64,000 bases of DNA from Apodospora peruviana (taxonomy: Eukaryota > Ascomycota > Sordariomycetes > Sordariales > Lasiosphaeriaceae), in contig JAUEDM010000002.1 in NCBI GenBank assembly GCA_033439685.1, forward strand, positions 2,418,001-2,482,000, written 5' to 3'. The notes under the pieces are model-generated. The model made no database searches and was not told the origin of the DNA. It worked only from the letters and a program-made list of their open reading frames with translations. Positions 21,601 to 31,124 of this stretch are shown one piece after another. Within the stretch, counting starts at the first letter, position 1, and each line of letters begins with the position of its first letter. A program made the position numbers and the translations under genes.

Positions 21601-22407
21601 CTACTTCTTTCTCATCGCAAAGCTCCTCAACCGGGCAATCACCCCCGCAAACCACGGCGTGGCCCAGACGCTTACCACGATCCGGGCGGGCAGCAGCGCT
21701 TTGGTCAGGACATATGCGAGCCCAATTTCGACCGCGATCCGGTATTTGCCGTCGTCGCTTTCCCTGTACTTTTGCAGTTGCTCCACTTCTTTATCATCCG
21801 ATGTCTGTGTTTGTGTTTGTGCTTCTGTCGTCGTAAACCCGAACCAGCCCTTGCGGGAGAAATAGCGTTCAAACTTGGCGGCGCCCTCGCCGACGGTTGC
21901 GCCGTAGCGGTCGAGTATGTAACCGACCAGTCGTCCGACGGACATTTTTGAGGCAGAATCGGAATCATCGGTGGGTCCGGTGGCAGCGTAATGGAAAACA
22001 CCGAATAGAGCGAGCAAAGAAATAATGGCCGTTAGCTCGTGAAGTACGAGGAAGGCGACGATGTGCGACACGGGCGCTGAACGGAGGCGGGTTGTGTATT
22101 TCTGTAGGGAGGGGGGTAAGCGGGCGAGGACTCGTTGGAGTTTTTGGGAAGAACTGGTTTTTATGCTTGTTGTTGTTGTTGTTGTTGGGTCGGTGGGTGA
22201 AGGGGGGCTTTGTCGTGATTTTGATTTTGGTGTTGTGCTGAATAGACGGCGTGTTGTTGCTATCTGCGTCAGTGTTTTTGGTGGTATTGTTGGGTGATGA
22301 GGACTCGGACGACATGGGAGGTAGTGGAACTGCAATTGCATTCGTGCTACCCCTGAGGGACTACCCGCCAATCGGTGTGTTATGTGTTGTAGATTTTGGG
22401 GTGGCAT
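21601..22407 (-). CDS. FAM210/DUF1279 mitochondrial membrane protein
   Basis: A single exon. The open frame extends to 22608, but the ATG at 22407 (MPPQNLQHITHRLAG) gives a better mitochondrial presequence and 268 residues. The N-terminus is rich in Arg/Ser/Thr and contains TTRRLFSTTPKSKS, a typical import and cleavage region. A Thr-rich linker follows. The DUF1279 core includes HIVAFLVLHELTAIISLLALFGVFHY (membrane helix), RLVGYILDRYGATVGEGAAKFERYF, a second hydrophobic stretch (AVEIGLAYVLTKALLPARIVVSVW), and a basic C-terminus. Metazoan FAM210A/B are inner-membrane proteins linked to mitochondrial translation; the exact role in fungi is unclear. Confidence 0.85.
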   Translation of the reverse strand: MPPQNLQHITHRLAGSPSGVARMQLQFHYLPCRPSPHHPTIPPKTLTQIATTRRLFSTTPKSKSRQSPPSPTDPTTTTTTSIKTSSSQKLQRVLARLPPSLQKYTTRLRSAPVSHIVAFLVLHELTAIISLLALFGVFHYAATGPTDDSDSASKMSVGRLVGYILDRYGATVGEGAAKFERYFSRKGWFGFTTTEAQTQTQTSDDKEVEQLQKYRESDDGKYRIAVEIGLAYVLTKALLPARIVVSVWATPWFAGVIARLRSFAMRKK

Positions 22408-23941
22408 TTTGATGTTTTTCTGTGGTCGAATCGAGTGTGGTTTGGTGAGGATTGAGAAGTGCCTACGACGGATAGAAAATGGTGGTGTTGATGCGACGGT
22501 TGATAATCGACGATTAAGGTACGGTACGGGCACGGACCAAGGGGTTAACAACGACTTGCCGCCCGGCCGGCTTGCCCGTTTCTTCATGTCAACAAAACCC
22601 ATACGCAAAAATTTCAGTCACAACTAACACAACAATTAACATGCAAAGCGTTGGTGTCCCTTGGGGTTATGTAGTAGTCGCGATTTTGTATGATCGATTG
22701 ACTACGTTCTTCTACTCTGCAGCGTCGGTCTGGACTGTCATTTGCTGAAACACCAAAAAAGGCTGACCCTCTCGATCTCCCGGTGTTATGCAGCTAGTGG
22801 CCGCGAGGAGGTGAACACTGCACTACTAGATATGCCTTGCCTGTCTTTGGTCCGATTTACCGTCACATCTCTTCGCCGACCGACCGGTACAATACTACCG
22901 AGCCGGCCCGGCCGGAGAACAAGGGTTAGGGTTAAGAAAGCCGGCGGCCGGCCGGGACCTGAGTGAGTCGAGGGAAAACGTAGACCCGTTTATCGGCTCC
23001 CGTTCCCGTTCCCGGCTCATGTCCCTTCTCCTCCTCCTCACCAAACATCAAGCTCGTCCGCCAATGCCGATAATTAAAGATTGCTCAAGCCAGTTGGCCG
23101 TTATCGTTTGACAGCTTTGCCATTTTTCGTCTTCAAGAGAAATCTCTCCAGTAGTTCACCGTCATGTGGACCTTCCTCTTTCCGCCATGCACTACGGGTG
23201 TAGACGCGGGGCTAAGCCTGTACGCCATGCCCTCTTATTACCAGAAGTGCTGACGACCCGGGTAGTGCCACTATCCCCATCCGACGCCATTGAATAGATG
23301 CACCATGGGGTTCTCACTACCAAAGGCAGTTTGCGTGTTTCTTGGATGGAGATCAAGAGTTACCATTTGTAAAGGCCTAAAGGTGTGCCGGCTTGCTCTA
23401 GAATCTGTTTTGGGTCTAGCCATAGCTACCTTACTGGTCCGTCGCGGGTCGTGGAGGAAAAGCTTGTTTGCCCCGTCATCGGCCGATTCCATGCAAAGTG
23501 CCCTTTAGTAGATTTTGATTCCGGCTTAGGGAGCTTGATATTGCCATGGTCCGGCTGCTACCCACGCAGCACCCCGTGGGACACTCCGCTTCGCTACCGA
23601 AGCAAAGAATCCTCGGCCACCTTATTCCCGTCCTACTAAAAGAGTTTATACACGGACGGACTAAGTCTAGTCTCCTGCCGTGTTTACCTCCTGTGGTGGT
23701 CGTTTCCTTTCCCGTTCTCTACAGGGTTCTCAAATTTTTTATTTTTTATTCAGAAATCCGTTGTGATCTATTACTCTTTCTCTCCTTTCTTTCACCTAGT
23801 CATTTCTCTTCATCAGAATATCATATGTTTATAGTCAGTGTGGGATAAGCAAACCCACCGTCTGATCTTTCCTGACTATCTGACATATATCACATTAATA
23901 AGGTGAATCCAAGGCCGTTTCCGGACCTTTGAATCGCCAGC
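22408..23941. other. Divergent intergenic region with a telomere-type repeat
   Basis: 1.5 kb between the DUF1279 gene (minus) and the MFS gene (plus). It contains GGGTTAGGGTTA at 22923-22934, flanked by CCGG-rich tracts, and a T-rich stretch near 23735-23810. The small frames show no protein features. Confidence 0.5.
22923..22934 (+). repeat. Two telomere-type units (GGGTTA)2
   Basis: Exact tandem of two TTAGGG-type units inside intergenic DNA, with a GC-rich CCGGCC context on both sides. It is one of three such sites in this window. Confidence 0.7.
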
Positions 23942-25979
23942 ATGACAGCTGCTGAAGGCGAACCGGACCCGGATACAAGCGAGGTTGACCGGGTTAGTGA
24001 AAAGGAGGCGGCGGCAGCATCACGTCACCCGGAGGACGAGAGTGAAGTCTCTCGGACAACCCGCGGCGAGCAGCAAGCGTCTAATGAGAAGGAAAAGTCG
24101 CCGGCGGCTTCAGATAGCGGTGAGGTGGACGATGAACCGGACACCGGGAGTAATCAAGAACGGCGCGGACGCTCTCCCAGGGGGACAACAGCCGACCCAG
24201 AAGACCCCGCCCGGCCTCACTCGTACCGGCGATCCTCGAGCTTCGCCCCAAACCAGTGCGTCGTCGTCCCGAGAGCTAAGCGCAGGGGGCTGTTGGGCAG
24301 GTTCGCCATCATTCCCGAGGTGGAATCGCCGTATGAGTACACCAATAGGACAAAAGTCTCGATTTACCTGCCTACCTAGGCACCCTACTATTACTGACGA
24401 GTCAATGAGCTGACCGCTGTTTTATATTGTGAGTTTAATAGTGGATGATTACAGCCATCGTGGCTCTAGCGGCAGGAGCAGGGCCCTTTGGCTCGGGTAT
24501 CTTTTATCGTGAGTCTCAACAGTCTCGGTCTCGATAATACCAATATCCCATCTTACTGATCCTTGTTTCCCAGCCGCGCTTTCCGAGATGTCGAGTGATC
24601 TACATGCATCACCGACCATCGTCAACTTGACTGTGGCTCTGTATATGTTATCAATGTCCATTTTCCCGCTGTGGTGGTAAGACCTCCCCCCTTTTTTCCA
24701 AGACATTTCTGTTCAAAACAGGCCACTCACCAAAAATCGACTTACTAGGTCGAGCTTCTCGGAAACCCTTGGCAGGCGATCCATCTACGTCGTCTCCTTC
24801 ACCTTGTTTGTGGTCTTTTCCATCCTCAGTGCAGTCAGCGTCAACATCTCGATGCTCGTTATCATGCGCATCCTCGCCGGCGGCGCGTCCGCCTCGGTCC
24901 AAGCCGTCGGCGCCGGCACCATCGCCGACATCTGGGAGACGGCCGAACGCGGAACCGCCATGGGCTATTTCTACCTCGGTCCGCTCTGCGGGCCCGTCTT
25001 CTCGCCCATAATCGGCGGCGCGCTCTCGCAAGCCTACGGCTGGCGCTCGACCATGTGGTTCGTCACCATCTACGGCGGCGTGAGCATGATCTTCATCGTC
25101 TTTGGTCTTCCCGAAACGCTGGCCAACAAGCGCAAGCCACTGTCCTCCTCGTTGTCCATGGCCGGTACAGCAGACGACCAGCAACAACAGCTCCATCGCG
25201 TCGTGTCCACCACCCAGTCGGTGAAGCTCAAGACCAAGCAAGCGGCTGCCATGTTCAAGCGCTTCTTCATCGACCCGCTCCGCGTGCTCGCCTACCTCCG
25301 GTACTACCCCGTCCAAGTATCCGTGTACTCGGCCTCGGTCTGCTTCTTCTCGCTCTTCATCCTCAACATATCGATCCAGTCCACCTTTTCCGCGGCGTTG
25401 TACAATTTCTCGGGCATCATCGTCGGCCTGCTCTACCTACCGTTGTCGCTCGGCTACGTGGTCGCCTCCTTGTTCGGCGGCCGCTGGATCGACTACATCA
25501 TGGCGCGCGAGGCCCGGCGCGCGGAGCGCTACGACCCCACATCAGGCAAGCTCGTCTACCTGCCCGAGGACCGGATGAAGGAAAACATGTGGCTCGCCGC
25601 GACGCTGTACCCGGGCGCGCTGATCTGGTACGGCTGGACGGCCCAGCACGGCGTGCACTGGGTCGTGCTGGTCGTGGCGACCTTCTTCTTCGGGTGCGGA
25701 AGCATGCTGGTGTTTGGGGCGGTCACGACGATGCTGACCGAGTTCATGCCGCACCGGAGCAGCAGCGGGGTGGCGGTCAACAACTTTGTGAGGAACATAT
25801 TCTCATGCGTAGGCGCCGTTGTCGCAGAGCCGCTGATCACGGCGCTGGGGAACGGGTGGTTGTGCACGATGGTCGGCTTGTTTGCGTGGGTTACGGGTAA
25901 TGCGGCGATTTGGCTGCTCAAGAGGAACGGGCCGCGGTGGAGGGCGGCGATGGATCAAGCTTTGAGTGAGAAGAAGTAA
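23942..25979 (+). CDS. DHA1-family MFS transporter (Qdr/Dtr1/TPO-like)
   Basis: Four exons: 23942-24355, 24442-24508, 24574-24676, 24749-25979, giving 604 residues. The first intron has an unusual GTCTCG donor; splicing restores TNRTKWMITAIVALAAGAGPFGSGIFYPALSEM across introns 1 and 2. Residues 1-138 are a hydrophilic, acidic, Ser-rich cytoplasmic N-terminus. The transporter core follows with about 12 membrane helices, motif A (SFSETLGRRSIYVVSF), the motif RILAGGASASVQAVGAGTIAD, and GYFYLGPLCGPVFSPIIGG in helix 5 (drug:H+ antiporter motif C region). It resembles fungal Qdr/Dtr1-type proton antiporters for drugs, polyamines or spore-wall precursors. The substrate cannot be read from the sequence, and no biosynthetic cluster genes are adjacent. 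Confidence 0.88.
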
Positions 25980-27984
25980 TAACAGGGACCGGTTGCTTAT
26001 CTGATCCTTTGGTGTCTTTGTTGGATTGGAGGACGTGGGCTTGTGTGGTGTTGAGTACTAGTATACCTAATTCGTACATATTTCATTCATCATTGGACCA
26101 GATCTTGAACTTTAGATGGTTGGTTTTCCCTGGCGATTATTCAAGGCATGGTTTTATGATTTCTTTTGATATCGATCTTGACCAAAATTATCATTTAAAT
26201 AGTCGTAGGTTGGGAAAATGAAGCAGTATATAGTTGGTTTTATAGCTCGGGCTGATGAGAGTTCTTCGTTTTGGCTTATTCCACAGCAGGCAGTTGTTGA
26301 TGGATAATGACCTGATCACGGTCTCGTGAACTCCGGTACTTTTCAGGTAGGCTCTTTGATGATCTTGGTGCGCAAAGATGTAGGCCTTCGCAGGCGGATT
26401 ACTATGATGCGGAGAAAGATTTTGCCTGTCTCTGGCCCGGTTTTCCCGTCTTCTTCGACTGAAGGGGATGGATGGATGAATATACTAACCTAGCTGTGAC
26501 ACCCAAAGGGAATGAATCAGGGTCTGCCTGTCTAGGAGTTGGGATGCAACCCAACCTTTGAATACTAATCCCGTGCGACGGGACGAAGGGGAGTGAAAAA
26601 AAAGTAACCGCCAGGAGCGCAGCGGCGGCGAGCCCAATCCGACCGAGCTGCGGCCGGCAAGTCCATCTCCAGACCTACGCTTGTTCTTGTTGGGAAAAGA
26701 GCTATTGCGACCTATTAGGACAGGGGTCCACTTGGGAGGCAAAAAGTCGACGTGATGATGCGAAATGGTGGTGTCTGAAACACGCAGCTTTCTTCGTTTC
26801 CTGCCGACGAGCCAGCCAGCCAGGCGGTGATGGTGGTGGTGATGGCGATGGTGATTACCTATGTCAGGTCATGTGCGTGTCATGTGTGGAGGTATGCGCT
26901 GCATTGTTTTCCGGAACGTGACGATTTCTTTATTGCTCTTTGCTTTGTCCGAGATGCTCATCAGCTGCTCCTTTAGGTTTGAGGAAAAAGGATGGACGGA
27001 CGGGACCGGAGTGAATGGATTCGCTAGTGTCATGGAAGTTGTGGGAAAACAGGCCGTGGTAATATCCATGTCGCGCTGGGCGCTGGCTGACATCTCTCGT
27101 CAGCCAGACCCCGTCTTTTGACCTGAAGGCATGGAAGGGAGACGGACGAGACAGACGCTGCCAATGCTGCACGGCAGCCAACACTACCATCAAGATGGAA
27201 AGCACCGCAAAAGCATCGCATGCAATGAAAATAAAGAAATACTTTATAAATCAATTAATTGCCATAATTAGAGACCAACAACCAATGATATTTGATGCTG
27301 CAGCTGTCTTTGTCAGATGAAAGAGGAAAAGATACATGGTACTTAGGGTTGGGGTTGCAGTAGCCGGACCCCAATAAAATTTCTGAAGCCGAGACGAGTC
27401 GTCCCTTGTTTGTTGGAGCAGAGGCCAGAGGCTGTTCCGCACGAACGAAGGGGACGAGCTCCGTCGGTCGAGCATGAAGGAAAATGGAACAAGTTGGACG
27501 GAGGCTGCCTCTGGCTGAGGCCCTTCCCATTCTTCTCTCCTTTCGCAATTGACACAACACCAACACTCGATGCACCCGACCACCACGCATCCCCATCAAC
27601 TGGAATACTTGCATCACGCTCTGCATCACCGCATCGAGCCTGCACGAGTCCACCAGTCCGCCGTCACCGCCGACGCGCGCGCCCTGCTCTGCTTGAGGCA
27701 AGAGAGATAAAGTGCAACGCCAAAGTGCAAAGTGCCAGTGGACCGATCGCCCATCCAAACGACCGAGAACCCAGGGCTCCAAACCAAAACCACACAAACC
27801 ACTCACCGATCCCGTCCATCATCGCGGCGACATTTCCCAAAACTCTACTTAATCCCCATCACCATCTCCCAAGGTATCGCAGACAGCCGCTGCTGTTATC
27901 ATCTACAAACACCAACGTCGCTATTAGTATTTGCCCCTACGCACGCACGGGCACCTCTTTTTTTGTCCTTTGTCCGTCTTGATC
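25980..27984. other. Intergenic, no gene seen
   Basis: A 2-kb gap between the MFS gene and Ies4. It includes a GGTGAT-type microsatellite near 26825-26860. The last few hundred bases (about 27540-27980) are CA-rich and look like the Ies4 leader. The frame at 27410-27982 stays open but has leader-like composition and does not extend the protein. Confidence 0.5.
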
Positions 27985-29032
27985 ATGCCTCCCTCTAGCA
28001 AGAATGCTGCTGCGTCCAAAGACCGTCGAAAGTCCAACACGGCCACAGCCGCCCCCGTCAGCTCGAGCCCGTCCAAGCCAACCCACATCATCACGTTGAG
28101 GACCACACCCAAACAGCTGCGCGCCATCGTTGACCCCGACTCCGTCAAGGAAGACTCTCCACCACCCAAGGAGGTCGTAGATGAGTCTCCCGGCACGTCA
28201 GCTACGATCCCAGCGGCACCAAACTCCAATGCTGAGAACGCGTCCGACTCGTCGCCGAACACACCAGCTGCTGGAACTCCTGCGCCCCAGTCTGCCACCA
28301 TGGGCCCGCCTGCCGAGGGGCCCAAGAAGAAAGGGCCTAAGAGGTCTGCCATGGCAGCTGCGAATGGGAACGGCGAGCTTAAAGTGCGAGGAAAGCCTGG
28401 CCCCAAGAAGAAGCAACGGCTGTAAGTAACCTAGGTTGCCCCTTTTACTCTTACCTCCCCAAAAATGAACAATATTAACCTCTTCTAACTACAGGGAAGA
28501 CGGCACGGTAGAACCCTCCAGCCGCGGCGCCGGCTTGTCCGCGCACAAACTCGGCCCCAAAGCTAACCAAGGTGCCATCAATGCCGGCCTGCGCGCGCTC
28601 GATCGCTCTGGCAAGCCCTGTCGCAAATGGACCCGGGGGGGCTTCACGCTGAAGTCCTTCACCGGCGTGGTGTGGGAGATACCGCGCTGGACGGCTCCGC
28701 CCAAGCCGCAGCCCGAGCTATCACAGTCCTCGGCCGCCGCCTCGGACCTCGAGAACTCGAATCCCGTGTCGGAGGTCGAAGGCGGTAGTGGGAAGGAGAA
28801 CAACGGGACCAATGGCCTGTTGATGCCGAACGGCGTCAACGAGGCGCACGGCGCCGCCGCCGGCGGGAGCAGCAACCAGCAGGTCAAGAGTGAGGTGGCG
28901 AGCAATACGAATCTGGAGACTGCCAGCCTGCTGATGGATATTGACGTGCCCACTCCCAGCGCCGGACCGCCGAGCGTTGCCGCTGCGGGAGACTCGAACG
29001 CGCCCACTCCTGTACCGATTGCTGCTGCTTAG
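27985..29032 (+). CDS. ies4: INO80 chromatin-remodelling complex subunit Ies4
   Basis: Exons 27985-28421 and 28495-29032 give 324 residues. The protein is low-complexity with two conserved blocks typical of Ies4: THIITLRTTPKQLRAIVDPDS (about 32-53), and the block spanning the splice, KPGPKKKQRLEDGT, continuing to AHKLGPKANQGAINAGLRALDR, KPCRKW and FTLKSFTGVVWEIPRW. Between and after these it is Ala/Ser/Pro-rich. Ies4 is a fungal-specific accessory subunit of the INO80 nucleosome remodeller and, in yeast, a checkpoint-kinase target. The start was chosen as the first ATG followed by the usual basic N-terminus (MPPSSKNAAASKDRRKS). An upstream in-frame ATG at 27931 is less likely. Confidence 0.88.
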
Positions 29033-30017
29033 TTCACTCTTTCATTGTTTTACTTAGGGCATGTATTCTTCTCTTGACATTTTCTACTCCCGTTACTTTT
29101 ACGTGGCGGGGGACGGTTGATTCACGATTTACCACTATTTTCTTTGTTCATTTTGTTCATATTATTCATCATTACAGCACATCGTCGGCGCGCCGGCAGG
29201 GAGTGTTTGGATGCTTGCTTTTATCCGCAAAAGTAACAAAAGGAGTTCACAAAAGGAGTAGGAGTTTTTACTTTTTCTTCTGCTTCTGTCTAAACACAAG
29301 GCGGTTTTGGGGGAAAGCTGGTGCTTGTGGGAAAACGGATCGGCTTTCATTTTCTTTCCTTTTTGGCATCTATCATCACCTGGTCGAAGGTGCAGCAGTA
29401 GCACAGCGTGGTCCAGAATTCTACTACATGAGGCCCTTGAGTTGTTTGAATGGCGTTCGGGGTGAGGGGTGCAGAATAAGGAGTACAGTTTGTCCAGTTC
29501 AGTTTAGCCATGCAGTTAGACAGGTGGTTATCGGGGTTTTCGAACAAGACGTTGTTAATATCAGTACCTGCCTACCACAATAGATGGGAAATAGAAATGG
29601 CTTGTCTTGTGGTGATGGAGAGCTGTGGCTGGCTATTCTTTATGGTTTTCATGACACCCCCAGCGTCAGGTACCGAAGTTATCCATATATCATTGAGAAA
29701 TTGCATCCATAGTCGGGTTGGATATGGAGAGTTTCGTATATGATAGTTGATAATGGGCATTCGCCTTTTCGGTTCATACTGTAGCAGGCATCGATTTGGA
29801 TTTGACTCGTGAAGCGAGGACTGGGGAAGAAGATAGAGGGTATCATGTCTAAGAACCCCCGCCCCGTCAGCTTCTGAAAACACTGAGATCAATCCGTACT
29901 TTCTCAGATTGAATTTCCCAGGTCGCTTTGCCCTGGCAGGAGGCTTGAGATCATGATGGAAATCACGAATAACTGCCCGGTATTACGTATCCCGTACTGT
30001 ATCGAAATTACAATATT

Positions 30018-30286
30018 CCTTACGGTACGGGTAATGGGGCCAAAAGAAGTGGTGGTTCTTGGCATGGCCCCTGTCTCAGTACTGTGCGTGAAGATTACTG
30101 CGATAAAGCTGCACTGACTGTGTTTCCAACGGGTTAGTGGTGGCTGTGGTGGTTGTTAGGGTGATCGCTGAATCTGGCATAGCGGTTGAGTAGGGTTAGG
30201 GTTGGAACCCGCACTGTGCACAAGCTTGACGCAGCTTGATGACTAAGACAAAACCACCACTTCTTTTGGCCCTATTACCCGTAAGG
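30018..30286. repeat. MITE-like fold-back element
   Basis: The left arm 30018-30057 and right arm 30252-30286 are reverse complements over about 34 bases with one mismatch and one 5-base insertion (GGTAC) in the left arm. The shared core is GGGCCAAAAGAAGTGGTGG. About 195 bases lie between the arms, with no open frame of note. This is the size of a small non-autonomous DNA transposon, but I see no clear target-site duplication, so it may be a decayed element. Confidence 0.6.
30191..30205 (+). repeat. Telomere-type repeat TAGGGTTAGGGTTGG
   Basis: Two perfect TTAGGG-type units plus a third imperfect one, between the arms of the fold-back element. Confidence 0.65.
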
Positions 30287-30359
30287 CGTTACAGAATGGC
30301 TTCCCGGCTGACGGTAAGGCACTCGATACCTGAGGCACTCCACTCGCCCCCCGCATGGC

Positions 30360-30376
30360 GGGGGGGGGGGGGGGGG
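30360..30376 (+). repeat. Homopolymer run of 17 G
   Basis: An uninterrupted G17, preceded 8 bases upstream by C6, so a short hairpin or G-quadruplex-like structure is possible. Runs this long are length-unstable and often miscounted in assemblies. Confidence 0.8.
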
Positions 30377-31124
30377 TTGTGCTTGTCCGGCACCACCCGC
30401 ACTATCCACTTCCAGGTTGTTGTTGTGCTGCCCCGCTGGCCGCTGGAGCTCAGCGCTGGGGCGGCCCCATGATCCGCTTGACTTGAACACTAAACCATCA
30501 GTTATCCGTCACTGTTCAGACCCGATCGACAGACCTACCGATCTTCCAGGTTATCCTGACTGGAGTTAACTACAGTACATTCCGCATCCACCGCAGCAAC
30601 CGAACCTTTCGACCCGAATCTGCCTCTTGCGTGATTGTATGTTCACTCAACGACGTCGTGCCACGTCTCTCGAGCGGCCTTGGACTGTGGGTAGTGGAGA
30701 GTAGCACCAAAGCTGTGTGAGAAGCGACGGATCAAGTTCAGTTAGGTGGAAGTGTCGGGTGCAGCGCAACCGATGACATAGCGACTCCGGGCGAATCACG
30801 GACCGCAGTCCACCCAGAACTGGTACAGCGCAGACACACCATCACCTATCTAATTAGCACCAGCAACTCGCCCGAACCTGTAACTGGACGAATCCAAAAC
30901 CCCTCTCTGCTCGGGCTTATCTTGCTTCACCACATCCCACTAGACAACACCACCCGACAGCTTTCCTCGACTCTGAATTCCGATTGACTACTCGTCCGCG
31001 ACCAGGTCCCGGGCAGCTTAACACTTGCCCCGGGACTTCCAGGCTGTGCAGTCTCGCCATCGAGGTCCTAGGACTCGCATCCGCATCCGGCACCAGCATC
31101 CACCTCCACGACATCACACCCATC

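Larger units (their letters stand above)
29033..31124. other. Intergenic with a fold-back repeat, poly-G tract and telomere-type repeat
   Basis: 2.1 kb between Ies4 and Vid30. It contains an inverted repeat (30018-30286), TAGGGTTAGGGTTGG at 30191-30205 inside it, and a run of 17 G at 30360-30376. From about 30840 it becomes the CA-rich leader of the next gene. No coding gene was recognised. Confidence 0.6.

Noticed and set aside
23942..25979. Secondary-metabolite gene cluster around the MFS transporter
   Set aside because: The neighbours are a mitochondrial DUF1279 protein and Ies4; no synthase, oxidase or pathway regulator is nearby.
27410..27982. 190-residue frame just upstream of Ies4
   Set aside because: CA-rich leader-like composition and no conserved motif; it ends before the Ies4 start in another frame.
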